Shown in pieces: positions 16,542-29,128 of a DNA stretch of 64,000 bases. The notes beneath the pieces were generated by a model that was given only the letters and a program-made list of their open reading frames with translations, was not told where the DNA came from and searched no databases. The position numbers were made by a program, and so were the translations under genes. The first letter of the stretch is position 1; the number at the start of each line of letters is the position of its first letter. Origin of the DNA: Paenibacillus harenae DSM 16969 (GTDB lineage: Bacteria; Bacillota; Bacilli; Paenibacillales; Paenibacillaceae); NCBI RefSeq assembly GCF_000422465.1, contig NZ_AULV01000016.1:1-64000 (forward strand), written 5' to 3'.

Positions 16542-18266
16542 CTACGATGCTGTGCCCGTGATGTTCGTGCCGTTCTTCGTAATCGTGTACTCAATGATGG
16601 CGCCGCTCCAGAAGTGGAACTTCAGAATCACCGTTCCGTCGTTCACTTCGTTGAAGAAGCTCTGTGTAAGTGTGATTTCATTTGCAGCATAAGATGGTTT
16701 GAATGTCCGGGCGAACTCCTTGAACGAAGTCCAGTTATGCGGACCGGCGTTGCCACCTTCAGCGTACGCGGCCTCCATCGTAGCGAGACGGTCGCCGTTG
16801 AAGGCGGTCGGGATCGCAAAGTTTGCTGTGGTGCCTTCCGCGTTTTGCAGCACAGGCGTGTCATTGTACATGACATAGAAGGTCCAATCGGTGCCCTTGT
16901 TAAATTGGGCTTTCAATACGGCAACCTCGCCGAGTTCGGCCGAGTCGGTCAGGTTGGCGAGAAAACTTGCTTTGAGGGTCAGGTCTTCGCCGTTTAACGC
17001 ATAGTCCGTGCCTTCCATCAATTCGTAGTCTCCGAGTTTAATGCTGGTCAGAACATTGCCGTTTAAGTTCAAGGGCATTACGGAGTCCTGAGCCGGTGCG
17101 TCTTTCCTGACAAAGATCAAATCGGATTCGGCAGTGGCAGAGCGGCTCTTCAAGCTGGCCATGATCAGATCGTATAGCTCAGGATCGTTCCACTGAAGCG
17201 TTCTGCGGTCAAACCGCCCGCCGTTGTCCCACAGCATAAGAGTAAGTTTGTTCTCTATGGATTTGTAGGTGAAATACTCTAAAAACTTCAGCATCTCGCC
17301 ATGCTCGGGCACACCTTCGCTGAACGGCGTTTTGAAAGGAGTAGCATCCCAGCCGAGCAGACCGAATTCGCCTATGACAACGGGAATTCCTTTCGATACG
17401 AACGTATTATATACATTGTTAGCCATTGTATCGATATCGTTAATCGTTAATTCTTCAAGCTTCGGGAAGGCCGCAATGTTTACGCTGAACGGCCAGAAGC
17501 CGTAAAAATGAATGGTAGCGATCAAATTCGGATCGTTCAGATCGGCAATCGTGCTTGCAAGCGAATCCACATGCTCTTGCGAGTTATTCGTAAATAAAGT
17601 CGGCAGCACAAGAGGACGAACGTCATTTTTGCCTCCCGACGCTCTTACAATATGGAAGAAGGATGTGTTGAACTCATCAAGAAACGCGTGCTGCGTCGCC
17701 ACATCAACGTTATCAAATAACGGTTCGTTGATGCTCTCGAACATCAGCTTGTCGGAATGATTCTTGAAGCGGTCGGCGACTTGCGTCCAGATCGCATTAT
17801 ATTGGTCCAATACGGCGTCATGATTCTCCGGCGCCTTGCTGATCCACATCCAGGAGTCGTGGTGAATGTTGATCATGACATACAGTCCCTCTTGCAGCGA
17901 CCAGTCGACAACTTGCTGTACCCGGTCCATCCAGTCAGGATTGATCGTATAATCAGGTGCGCCGCCCATCCGCCCGCTCCATGTAATCGGAATACGGATG
18001 CTTTTGAAGCCCTGCTTCTTAATTTCCTTAATGAATTCTTTGGTAACGATCGGGTTGCCCCAGGACGTCTCGTCACCATTATTTGGTGCGTTCGTATTAA
18101 ATGAATCGAATGTATTGCCCAGGTTCCATCCGGGCTGCATCGCGTTTACATAAGACTGCATTTTAGTTTCTTTCGGGGAAGCAGCGGCCGAGCTGACGGA
18201 TGGAAACAACGCCATCAGCAGGGCAACGACCAAAAGGGCGGATAAACACGATTTTTTTGCTCTCAT
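16542..18266 (-). CDS. Secreted GH5 endo-beta-glucanase/xyloglucanase with X2 and CBM46 modules
   Basis: This 574-residue secreted endo-glycanase has a signal peptide to about residue 28 (ending SSAAAS). A GH5 barrel follows to about residue 375, with NEP carrying the acid/base Glu181 and GEFG carrying the nucleophile Glu300. An Ig-like X2 module lies at about 378-465 and a CBM46-type module at about 470-574 (ending in the FHFWSGA motif). The GH5-X2-CBM46 order matches the Bacillus tri-modular GH5_4 enzymes that act on xyloglucan and mixed-linkage beta-glucan; substrate is inferred from that. AAAGGAGAA precedes the ATG. The gene lies 57 bp after the paralogue at 18324 and is probably co-transcribed with it. 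It is closest to the gene at 44739. Confidence 0.9.
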   Translation of the reverse strand: MRAKKSCLSALLVVALLMALFPSVSSAAASPKETKMQSYVNAMQPGWNLGNTFDSFNTNAPNNGDETSWGNPIVTKEFIKEIKKQGFKSIRIPITWSGRMGGAPDYTINPDWMDRVQQVVDWSLQEGLYVMINIHHDSWMWISKAPENHDAVLDQYNAIWTQVADRFKNHSDKLMFESINEPLFDNVDVATQHAFLDEFNTSFFHIVRASGGKNDVRPLVLPTLFTNNSQEHVDSLASTIADLNDPNLIATIHFYGFWPFSVNIAAFPKLEELTINDIDTMANNVYNTFVSKGIPVVIGEFGLLGWDATPFKTPFSEGVPEHGEMLKFLEYFTYKSIENKLTLMLWDNGGRFDRRTLQWNDPELYDLIMASLKSRSATAESDLIFVRKDAPAQDSVMPLNLNGNVLTSIKLGDYELMEGTDYALNGEDLTLKASFLANLTDSAELGEVAVLKAQFNKGTDWTFYVMYNDTPVLQNAEGTTANFAIPTAFNGDRLATMEAAYAEGGNAGPHNWTSFKEFARTFKPSYAANEITLTQSFFNEVNDGTVILKFHFWSGAIIEYTITKNGTNITGTAS

Positions 18267-18323
18267 TGAAATTCTCCTTTGGTTTCATTGGGCTACTGCT
18301 GGACATGTGTTGCTTGCAGGACA

Positions 18324-20024
18324 TTACTTCGGTGTGCCTGTGATTCGGCCACCTTTAGTCGTAAGCTGATATTTGACTATGGCGCCGCTCCAGAAGTGGA
18401 ACGTCAAGTTAATCGTTCCGCCTGTTGTTTCGGCGAAGAATTTCGGCGTTATCATGATCGTGTTGTTCGCATAGTCTGGCAAGAAAGCGTAGGCGTACTC
18501 CTTATACGAGGTCCAGTTATGCGGACCGGCGTTAGTGCCGTTCGTGTATACCGCTTCCATCGTGGCAAGCACATCTCCGTTGAAAGCTGTCGGAATCACC
18601 AAGCCGCCACTGGAGTTGCCTGATGCTTTTGACAGGACCGGCGTATTGGAATAACGGACATGGATTTTCCAATCGGGGCCCGAGTTGACACGGACCGACA
18701 ATACTGTTTTCTCGCCGAACGAGCCTGAAGCGTAATTGGAGAGCGCGCTTGCTTTGATAGTCAATACATTGCCGTTCAATGTGTAGTCCGTGCCGGAGCT
18801 CAATGCGGCAGTTCCGTTCAACAGCGAATCGAAAGTATTGCCGTTCAAGTTCAGGTTGATCACGGCGTCTTGAACCGCAGTGCCGGCCTTGAGGAAGATC
18901 AGATCGGTATCCGAGGTGGATGAACGGCCTGTCAAGCTTTGTTTGAATATATTGAAAAGATCCGGATCACTCCACTGATAAGTAGTACGGTTAAAGTACG
19001 AGCCGTTATCCCACCACATCGTCGTAATGTTCTTCGCTTGAGTACTGTAGAGAAGGTATTCGAAAAATTTGAGCATCTCTCCGCGCTCGACGGTTTCCCT
19101 GTTCTTATCGTGACCGAGTATTCCTAATTCGCCTATGACAACGGGAATACCCTTCGATACGAACGTATTATAGACATTGTTAACCATTGTATCGATATCG
19201 TTTTTCGCATCGGCATTAAACGTTGTGTAGCCTGCGATGTTTACAGAGAAATGCCACAAGCCGTAATAATGAACGGTGACAATCAAATTCGGATCGTTCA
19301 GCGCGGCAAGCGTGCTTGCAAGCGAATCCACACGCACTTGCTCGTGATTGCAGTATAACGTCGGCAGCACAAGCGGACGAACGGCATTTCCGCCTCCCGA
19401 CGCTCTTACAAGATGCACGAAGGATGTATTGAGCTCATTAAGCAATGCGAGCTGCGTCGTTATATCAACGTTTGAAAATTCCGGTTCGTTGATGCTTTCG
19501 AACATCAGTTTGTCGGAATGATTCTTGAAGCGGTCGGCGATTTGCGTCCATACCGCGTTATATCGGGCCATTACGGCGTTATGATCCGTCGGCATCGAGC
19601 TAACCCACATCCAAGCGTCGTGGTGAACGTTGATCATGACATACAGTCCCGCCTGCAGCGACCAGTCGACAACCTGCTGAACCCGGTCCATGAATGCCGG
19701 ATCGATCGCATAGTTCGGAGCGCCGCCAATCCGATAATTCCATGTTATCGGAATGCGGATGCTTTTGAAGCCTTGTTCCGCAATCTGCTGGATAAAGGCT
19801 TGGGTGACAACCGGGTTGCCCCAAGACGTCTCGCCGCCTCCTGTCGGATCATTCGGATCAAATGCATCCAAAGTATTGCCCAAATTCCATCCGGGCTGCA
19901 TCGCGTTCACATACGTCTGCATGGGAGTTGCGGCAGAGGTCGAGGCCGGGAACGAAAACGAAAACACTGTAAACAACAAAGCAATAGTCAACATCAACGA
20001 TAGGAAAGCTTTTGTTTTACGCAT
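18324..20024 (-). CDS. Secreted GH5-X2-CBM46 endo-beta-glucanase/xyloglucanase, first gene of tandem pair
   Basis: This is a paralogue of the gene at 16542 with the same three modules. The signal peptide ends near residue 31 (STSAA). Catalytic residues are Glu180 in NEP and Glu299 in a GELG variant of the usual GEFG. X2 lies at about 372-460 and CBM46 at about 465-566. AGGGAGGAATTTT precedes the ATG. Upstream are a cre-like site (20138-20152) and a 34-codon reading frame whose stop overlaps this start (20017-20121), so expression may be glucose-repressed and translationally coupled. Its C-terminal sequence matches the tail fragment left at 44599, so a copy of this gene once stood in the 44-kb locus as well. 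Confidence 0.9.
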   Translation of the reverse strand: MRKTKAFLSLMLTIALLFTVFSFSFPASTSAATPMQTYVNAMQPGWNLGNTLDAFDPNDPTGGGETSWGNPVVTQAFIQQIAEQGFKSIRIPITWNYRIGGAPNYAIDPAFMDRVQQVVDWSLQAGLYVMINVHHDAWMWVSSMPTDHNAVMARYNAVWTQIADRFKNHSDKLMFESINEPEFSNVDITTQLALLNELNTSFVHLVRASGGGNAVRPLVLPTLYCNHEQVRVDSLASTLAALNDPNLIVTVHYYGLWHFSVNIAGYTTFNADAKNDIDTMVNNVYNTFVSKGIPVVIGELGILGHDKNRETVERGEMLKFFEYLLYSTQAKNITTMWWDNGSYFNRTTYQWSDPDLFNIFKQSLTGRSSTSDTDLIFLKAGTAVQDAVINLNLNGNTFDSLLNGTAALSSGTDYTLNGNVLTIKASALSNYASGSFGEKTVLSVRVNSGPDWKIHVRYSNTPVLSKASGNSSGGLVIPTAFNGDVLATMEAVYTNGTNAGPHNWTSYKEYAYAFLPDYANNTIMITPKFFAETTGGTINLTFHFWSGAIVKYQLTTKGGRITGTPK

Positions 20025-20121
20025 AAAATTCCTCCCTTGCTTTAATAAAATACAAGCTTGCTTTCTTTCGGGAAACCGATAACAGCGACACTTGTGACAG
20101 CGCTCCTATGTTGCTTTTCAT
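20017..20121 (-). CDS. 34-codon leader reading frame overlapping GH5 start
   Basis: GAGGAGG precedes an ATG at 20121. The frame runs 34 codons and stops at 20017, eight bases inside the GH5 gene that starts at 20024. The overlap would place a terminating ribosome on the GH5 start, a common coupling arrangement. The homologous leader at 44550-44598 keeps the ribosome binding site and ATG but the reading frame diverges, so selection on the peptide sequence is doubtful. It could be a regulatory upstream frame or chance. Confidence 0.4.
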   Translation of the reverse strand: MKSNIGALSQVSLLSVSRKKASLYFIKAREEFYA

Positions 20122-20137
20122 GCACCTCCTCAAATGA

Positions 20138-20152
20138 GTGTAAGCGGTATCA
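20138..20152 (-). promoter_or_regulatory. cre-like catabolite control site
   Basis: On the plus strand GTGTAAGCGGTATCA matches 14 of 15 positions of the relaxed CcpA consensus WTGNAANCGNWNNCW. It lies about 115 bp upstream of the GH5 start at 20024 and just before the leader ribosome binding site. The duplicated locus at 44.5 kb has a degraded version. Confidence 0.55.
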
Positions 20153-20189
20153 TTTTTATTTTAACTGTGTAACGTTCTAGATAATACAA

Positions 20190-20437
20190 CAAAAAATAAA
20201 CTAAAAATCATATTGAAATTTCATTGCTGCGGCTCAAATACTTCATTTCGCTGGAGAACTGGATATTTTTCAGGGCATATTTTTGAGGTAAGGGTGGGCA
20301 TATTACAAATTATCGAAAACAGGAGTAAAAAAATGTATGATAACAACACACGCAAAAACATCATTCATTGCTGGAAGAGCGGTGATGCCGGCTATACTAT
20401 TTGATTGTTCCATTGCTGCTGCTTATTGTAAGCCCAT
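20190..20437. other. Intergenic remainder between GH5 leader and AraC gene
   Basis: This AT-rich stretch separates the GH5 leader from the 3' end of the AraC gene. AACAGGAG followed by an ATG at 20333 opens a 23-codon frame ending at 20404 that I do not recognise. I see no terminator for either neighbour and no clear promoter. Confidence 0.3.
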
Positions 20438-21286
20438 TCAAACCATCTGATTGAGGCGGTTACGGATATAACGTCCCGGAGGCACTCCTTCCGATTTCGT
20501 AAATTGTTTGGTAAAGGAATAAATATCTCCATATCCAAGACTAACGGCTACGTGTTTGATGGGGAGTCCGGAGAGAAGCATCATTTTTGCCTGTTTCATT
20601 AAATGCTCAATATGGTACCGCTGAGGGGAAATTCCGGTCACGGCTTTAAATACCTTCCTGAAATTCTCATAGCCCATATTTATGGCCGCTGCAGCTTCCT
20701 TCATATCATAATGGATATTATTGGAGCTGCCGATTAATTGGCAAGCCTTCGATATTTTATGATCATCATGCTCTCTCTGCGTATAATGAACGCTGCCATG
20801 CAATCGGATCATGAGCTCTTGCGCTCTTATTAGCAAATAGGGGAGCCTTTCATCAGCAGCGTCTTTAAGGCTGTTTAGCAAGGCGGCAAAATCAAAAACA
20901 AAATCGCTCGTAAGCCGCGTTGCTTGCACCTCTTTATCGGAATTTAAAATTCCTAGCGTTTTCAGGTAATGATAGACAGGATAACCTACGCTAATATAAA
21001 ACTCTATCCATTCCCCATTTGGCTCGATCTCGGTGGAGTGCAAACGTTCGGGCAAACGCTGAACGAGATCCCCTGCTTGCATCGGAATAACGGAACCGTC
21101 CTGTGAGATAAATCGTCCGTTGCCTTGCAGGATCAAAAAACAGCTGTAATATCCGATCTTAAAGTCATATTGGGAACGATCCGCCGTTCTTTTTCTCATA
21201 AAGCCGCACGACAAAATGCCTTGGTCGAAATCGTCGCCTATACACCGGTATATAACATCATTTTCCTTTATGTCGTCACCATTCAT
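20438..21286 (-). CDS. AraC-family transcriptional regulator
   Basis: This 282-residue regulator has an N-terminal cupin-like sensing domain (residues 1-150) and a C-terminal pair of AraC helix-turn-helix motifs (about 180-275, with LPIKHVAVSLGYGDIYSFTK and the closing GVPPGRYI). It is divergent from the GH2 beta-galactosidase at 21428, so it probably controls that gene in response to a sugar. The 141-bp gap contains a perfect 15-base palindrome at 21355. Confidence 0.9.
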   Translation of the reverse strand: MNGDDIKENDVIYRCIGDDFDQGILSCGFMRKRTADRSQYDFKIGYYSCFLILQGNGRFISQDGSVIPMQAGDLVQRLPERLHSTEIEPNGEWIEFYISVGYPVYHYLKTLGILNSDKEVQATRLTSDFVFDFAALLNSLKDAADERLPYLLIRAQELMIRLHGSVHYTQREHDDHKISKACQLIGSSNNIHYDMKEAAAAINMGYENFRKVFKAVTGISPQRYHIEHLMKQAKMMLLSGLPIKHVAVSLGYGDIYSFTKQFTKSEGVPPGRYIRNRLNQMV

Positions 21287-21354
21287 ATCGTCGCTACACC
21301 TACCAAAATGGATAAATGATTTACCAAACGTAACATTTATATATGAAGACTTGT

Positions 21355-21369
21355 CCTTATATTATAAGG
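21355..21369. promoter_or_regulatory. Perfect palindrome in divergent AraC/GH2 intergenic region
   Basis: CCTTATATTATAAGG is a perfect 7-1-7 palindrome about 60 bp upstream of the beta-galactosidase start. It could be an operator, although AraC-type proteins more often bind direct repeats. Confidence 0.35.
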
Positions 21370-21418
21370 GTATCGTTATTATGGCACAACCAATTAGAAC
21401 AATTGATAGGGGGATTAG

Positions 21419-24529
<3,111 letters not shown>

Positions 24530-24568
24530 ACAGCAGAGCCCGAAAGCGAAGAATAGAAGTGAAATTCT

Positions 24569-24612
24569 TAAGACCGTTGACAAGGGTGCAAGCCAAAGTC
24601 AGCGGTCTTTAT
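24569..24612 (+). terminator. Probable terminator after GH2 gene
   Basis: AGACCGTTGAC and GTCAGCGGTCT form an 11-base stem with one mismatch, followed by a short TTTATT run. It separates the beta-galactosidase from the kinase gene at 24681. Confidence 0.6.
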
Positions 24613-24680
24613 TGCATAAGTTGTGTAGAAAACGGATTCGAGTCCTGCACAATCGAACCTCTATAGTGGGAGGAAGCCAG

Positions 24681-26435
24681 GTGAATCAATCGATAACTTA
24701 TGTGCCATTTTCCTATAAAATAATGATTCCTTATTTACTGCTCATCATTCTGACTGAAATTATTATTGGATCTTATACCTACACAAGGCTATCCAATTCA
24801 AGTAAAGTGCTGACGGAAATAAATATGAAAATGACGTTTCAACAAATAACGGACAATATCGGGTATCAGTTCCATGAGGCACAGCAAATTTCGGATTCCT
24901 TGTTCCAATCTACTGAAATTCAGAGATATTTAGCTTTAGAAGCTTCACCATTTGAAATATATCGAATTACAAGAGATCATTTACTTCCGCTTCTTGCTGC
25001 ACCTCTGCAATTAGCAAGAAACAATATACGGATTATGCTGTATGTCAAGAACGAGAGGTTCAAAGAGGTTTTCAAAGACCCGAATGTCGGCATTCAAGAG
25101 AAATCATCAAACTTGCTCTATTATTCACGTATAGAAAACGAGGATTGGTTTAAGCAGTTGACCTTGCAAAAGCTGGATAATCAGTGGATGCAGGTTGATA
25201 CCGATCTGAACCAAAATAATCTCTCCCTTATACGAAAGCTGATCTGGTTTAACGATTATCAAACTGAAATAGGTTACTTGCGAATATCCCTCCCCTTGGA
25301 GGAGTTATTTCAATCGCTGGATAACGTACGAATCGGGGAACAATCCATTATTGTGCAGGTGAGGGATAAAACGGAGGATGTCATTGTATATCAAGTAGTT
25401 TCAGACGGTGAACAACGGATTCAAGCCGAGGAATCCTATTTTACGGTCAAGCATGACATACAGGGAACTGGTTATGGGCTTGAGATTCTGGTTCCTGATC
25501 AATATTTCCTGAAGGATGCCCGCAATATCCGTAATGTAACGCTATTCGTATGTGTTTCCAGCTTTCTTATCATGCTAATTATCGGTATTTTTGTAGCGCG
25601 TTTGTCTAATAGGAAGATGCGGAAAATCATTTCTTATGTCCGTTCGCTGCGATCCGGTGAATTTCGCAAACGAATCCAGATTACAGGTCAGGACGAATTT
25701 GCGCAAATCGCAGTCGCTTTTAACCAAACGGCATCTGACATCGACAATTTGATTAGTACCGTGTATTTGCAGAAGATTAATGTTAAGGAAGCGGAGCTTA
25801 AAGCTCTGCAAGCCCAGATCAATCCTCATTTTCTTTACAATACGTTATCCTCGATTAATAGTCTTGCCAATATGGGGGAAACGGGTAAGGTCAGCTCAAT
25901 GGTAACCGGGTTAGCGAAATTCTACAGGCTGACGCTCAATGACGGTCGAACTATGATTCCGTTGGTTAATGAATTGGAACAGGTGAGGTCATATATCGAT
26001 ATTCAAAAGATCAAGTATGCCAACCGATTTGATACCTGGATAGAGGTTGACCCGCTGTTATTGGAATGTGAGGTCACGAAGCTTATTTTGCAGCCCTTTG
26101 TCGAAAATGCATTGAAGTATGCTTGGCATGTAGAACGTCTAACTGTTAAGATCGTCGGCAGACGAATGGGCGAACGTATCTTCCTATCGATTATCGATAA
26201 CGGCATTGGTATTCACCGGAGCCGGCTGCATAAGATCAACACGGATCAACTGCCGGATTCAGGTCATGGGATTAGCAATGTTAACCACCGGATTCGATTA
26301 AGATACGGCGAGGATTATGGCGTCACGATCTCCAGCTTCTACGGAGGGGGAACCACAGCTTTACTTGTCCTTCCCTATGATCAATCGAAGTCATCCCAGA
26401 TAGACCTAACAACAATGCGGGGGGAAGAAGCATGA
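24681..26435 (+). CDS. Sensor histidine kinase, YesM type
   Basis: This membrane sensor of extracellular carbohydrate has two membrane segments (about residues 11-32 and 272-297) enclosing an extracytoplasmic sensing region, then a HAMP linker, a His-kinase domain (QAQINPHFLYNT with the phospho-accepting His) and a GHKL ATPase domain (FVENALKYAW; DNGIG). I use the GTG at 24681 because GGGAGGAAGCCAG precedes it directly and it places the first membrane segment close to the start; an in-frame ATG at 24612 lies inside the preceding terminator. Its stop overlaps the response regulator start by four bases, so the two form one system, probably controlling the importer genes at 28151-31740. Confidence 0.9.
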   Translation: MNQSITYVPFSYKIMIPYLLLIILTEIIIGSYTYTRLSNSSKVLTEINMKMTFQQITDNIGYQFHEAQQISDSLFQSTEIQRYLALEASPFEIYRITRDHLLPLLAAPLQLARNNIRIMLYVKNERFKEVFKDPNVGIQEKSSNLLYYSRIENEDWFKQLTLQKLDNQWMQVDTDLNQNNLSLIRKLIWFNDYQTEIGYLRISLPLEELFQSLDNVRIGEQSIIVQVRDKTEDVIVYQVVSDGEQRIQAEESYFTVKHDIQGTGYGLEILVPDQYFLKDARNIRNVTLFVCVSSFLIMLIIGIFVARLSNRKMRKIISYVRSLRSGEFRKRIQITGQDEFAQIAVAFNQTASDIDNLISTVYLQKINVKEAELKALQAQINPHFLYNTLSSINSLANMGETGKVSSMVTGLAKFYRLTLNDGRTMIPLVNELEQVRSYIDIQKIKYANRFDTWIEVDPLLLECEVTKLILQPFVENALKYAWHVERLTVKIVGRRMGERIFLSIIDNGIGIHRSRLHKINTDQLPDSGHGISNVNHRIRLRYGEDYGVTISSFYGGGTTALLVLPYDQSKSSQIDLTTMRGEEA

Positions 26436-28006
26436 CCTATCGGATATTGATTGTCGACGATGAATCGGTGGATTTGGAATGGATGAGAAGAAGAATACAA
26501 AGCAGCGGCAAACGGCTTGAGGTGGCTGCAGCCGTAGATAATGTGTATTCCGCGCTCGACGTTGTCAGGAAAGAGCAAATCGACATTATATTATCGGATA
26601 TTCGAATGCCTATTATGTCCGGTATGGAGCTAATCCGACAGGTGAAGGAAATCCGCTCGCATATCCGAGTAATGTTTGTCAGCGGACATAAGGAGTTTGA
26701 GTATGCGAAGCAGGCCGTAGATTTTAATGCTTTTGGTTATCTGCTGAAGCCGGTGGAGGATCATGAGTTGTCACATAAGCTGGATGCTGTCATCGCCGAT
26801 TTGGACAAGGAACAGGACCGTAATGAAGAGAGATTGAAGCTAAAGGAGACATTCTCGCTAGTGAAACAAGAAATGCTCTTCAGATGGCTGGAAGGTGACA
26901 ATCGGCAATTGTCTGCCCAGGCAGCCATCATGCTTGAAGAGGAAGTGCAAGCTTATGGCACCGCTGCAGCCGTTATCGAAATTGATCAATTCGATTGGCG
27001 GACGACGAAGAATGCCGACAGCGAGTGGCAGGAGCTGTATCTGAAGATTTCCCGGTTTGTGGAGGGGTATGTTGCGGATCGGAGATGGGGTTATTGCATT
27101 CATGGAGAGCAGCAACGCAAAACGTTGATTCTATTCGGTGACGAGAATACTCACGGTGCACGGACAGACGAACTTATAGCTGAGGTGGGTAAGTTGCATC
27201 CACTTACGATTTCTATCGGACTCGGCTTTCATACGGAAAATCTAAGGGAGCTGCCCCTGTCTTATCAAGCAGCCAAAACGGCGCTTGGAACGAAGTGGCA
27301 TGCAGGTAAGAATAAGACACTTACATTACGTGACAGTGAAGTGGATACCTTATCGCACAATCCTGACGAGAAATGGCCGGAAATCGTGAAGGCACTTGCC
27401 GATTATAATCTTACGACGATAGATGATTGGATCGAGCTGCTCTTCAATCAGGGCGGGGTATTAGAATCCAAAGGTGCGGTCTTCCAGCATCTCATCCATT
27501 CCATCGTCAAATTGAATGAGCAGTTCCATGCGCTTAACGAGAACTTCGACGAATTGATGGAATGGGAGACTCCTTTTCCTAACAACCTGCTGGAATTTGA
27601 AACGGCGCTGGATTTGAAGTCATGGCTCAGAAGAAAGTTTTTTGCATTCTCGGAGAAATGGTACCTTAAGAAGCAGAAGCAGAAGAGAAAACTAATATTA
27701 GAAATTATGCAATACGTGGAAGATCAGATAGAACGGAAAATTACGCTCAAAAAAGCAGCGGATCATTTTGGTTTCTCTACTAATTATTTGGGGTACTTGT
27801 ACAAGCAGGAGACGGGTCAGCACTTCAATAGCTATATTAATGAACAACGCATTAAGAAAGCTTGCCAGCTTCTCCAGGATCCCAAATTAAAAGTCTTTGA
27901 AATATCAGAGAGCATAGGTTATAGGAATATTATTTATTTCAACCGTCAGTTCAAACAGGTGACAGGCATGTCGCCCGGCGACTACCGGAAGCGGCTTAAC
28001 ATTTAG
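26432..28006 (+). CDS. Response regulator, YesN type, AraC output
   Basis: This is the cognate partner of the kinase at 24681. The N-terminal receiver has the full acidic pocket (VDDE), phospho-acceptor Asp in SDIRMP, and LKPVE with the conserved Lys. A long central region follows, then the AraC-type double helix-turn-helix at about 425-520 (KLKVFEISESIGYRNIIYFN, MSPGDYRK). A terminator follows at 28021. It probably activates the importer operon starting at 28151. Confidence 0.92.
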   Translation: MTYRILIVDDESVDLEWMRRRIQSSGKRLEVAAAVDNVYSALDVVRKEQIDIILSDIRMPIMSGMELIRQVKEIRSHIRVMFVSGHKEFEYAKQAVDFNAFGYLLKPVEDHELSHKLDAVIADLDKEQDRNEERLKLKETFSLVKQEMLFRWLEGDNRQLSAQAAIMLEEEVQAYGTAAAVIEIDQFDWRTTKNADSEWQELYLKISRFVEGYVADRRWGYCIHGEQQRKTLILFGDENTHGARTDELIAEVGKLHPLTISIGLGFHTENLRELPLSYQAAKTALGTKWHAGKNKTLTLRDSEVDTLSHNPDEKWPEIVKALADYNLTTIDDWIELLFNQGGVLESKGAVFQHLIHSIVKLNEQFHALNENFDELMEWETPFPNNLLEFETALDLKSWLRRKFFAFSEKWYLKKQKQKRKLILEIMQYVEDQIERKITLKKAADHFGFSTNYLGYLYKQETGQHFNSYINEQRIKKACQLLQDPKLKVFEISESIGYRNIIYFNRQFKQVTGMSPGDYRKRLNI

Positions 28007-28019
28007 TAGAATGCTCCTT

Positions 28020-28046
28020 GAAACCCCAAAGTAATTGGGGTTTTTC
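28020..28046 (+). terminator. Rho-independent terminator
   Basis: AAACCCCAA and TTGGGGTTT pair around a five-base loop and are followed by TTC. It closes the kinase/regulator operon 14 bp after its stop. Confidence 0.9.
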
Positions 28047-28150
28047 TTATATTCGTTGATTTAGTTTAGTTTTCGTTATTTTCCTCAATTGTTCGATCAT
28101 CCGTTGACATCTATCATTAAGAAAAAAAGAGAGAGGAGCAACCAACGGCA

Positions 28151-29128
28151 ATGAAAGAACAAACCGCAATAAAGACGGATTCACGCAAAGTAAGGACATT
28201 CCATCACGGTAACGAGTTGCGGGGCATCACGCGACAATGGGATCTCCAATCGATGGTATGGCCTGGATTGATATGTCTGATCCTCTTCAGCTATATTCCG
28301 ATGTACGGAGTCATTATAGCATTTAAGGAGTATGATATTTTCCTGGGAATTGGTGCGAGTCCTTGGGTTGGTCTATACCAATTTAATATGTTTTTTGATT
28401 CGCCTGAGTTGAGTATGGTTATGCGAAATACGATTATCATCTCAACCTTGAAGCTGATCTTGATCTTCCCATCTCCGATCTTGCTAGCGCTCCTGTTGAA
28501 TGAGATCAAGCACAATGGATTTAAGCGGTTTATTCAAACAGCTACCTATCTGCCACATTTTATTTCCTGGGTTATCGTCTCGGGATTGGTATTTTCTCTC
28601 CTATCTGTTGAAAGCGGCAGCGTAAATTATCTTCTTATGAAGCTTGGATTCATTGATAATCCGATTAACTGGTTGTCCATGCCTCAACATTTCTACGGGA
28701 TTCTGCTTAGCAGCAATCTCTGGAAAGAGATCGGGTTCAGCTCCATCGTTTACCTGGCTGCCATAGCCGGAATCAACCCGAGCTTATACGAGGCGGCGGA
28801 AATAGACGGAGCGGGCAGATTCCGCAAGATGTTCAGTGTTACGCTGCCTTGCATCGCTCCGGTAGTTATTATTTTCTTGATTTTAGCAATCGGCAATCTT
28901 CTTAGCGCTGGTTTCGAGGATATCTTAACGCTTACCAATAACGGAAAGAATGGGACCCTTACCAGTATGGCGGAAGTGCTCGACACCTACGTCTATCGTG
29001 TCGGACTCGGCGAACAGAGGTATTCGTTCGCGACGGCAGTTGGTTTGTTTAAATCACTCATCAACATTGTATTATTGGTTGGCGCGAATGCAATTGCCAA
29101 ACGAGTAGGGGGTAATTCCCTATGGTAA
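28151..29128 (+). CDS. ABC importer permease, LplB type
   Basis: This 325-residue inner-membrane subunit has six membrane segments and an EAA loop (LYEAAEIDGAGRFRKMFSV, about residues 213-231). AGAGAGGAG precedes the ATG. The C-terminus (GVGNSLW type) overlaps the next permease by seven bases. With the permease at 29122 and the lipoprotein at 30061 it forms an importer lacking its own ATPase; the adjacent YesM/YesN pair probably regulates it. Confidence 0.92.
   Translation: MKEQTAIKTDSRKVRTFHHGNELRGITRQWDLQSMVWPGLICLILFSYIPMYGVIIAFKEYDIFLGIGASPWVGLYQFNMFFDSPELSMVMRNTIIISTLKLILIFPSPILLALLLNEIKHNGFKRFIQTATYLPHFISWVIVSGLVFSLLSVESGSVNYLLMKLGFIDNPINWLSMPQHFYGILLSSNLWKEIGFSSIVYLAAIAGINPSLYEAAEIDGAGRFRKMFSVTLPCIAPVVIIFLILAIGNLLSAGFEDILTLTNNGKNGTLTSMAEVLDTYVYRVGLGEQRYSFATAVGLFKSLINIVLLVGANAIAKRVGGNSLW

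Noticed and set aside
20213..20404. 63-codon plus-strand frame before the AraC gene
   Set aside because: Only the last 23 codons have a possible ribosome binding site, and I recognise no family. I mention it within the intergenic entry but do not call a gene.
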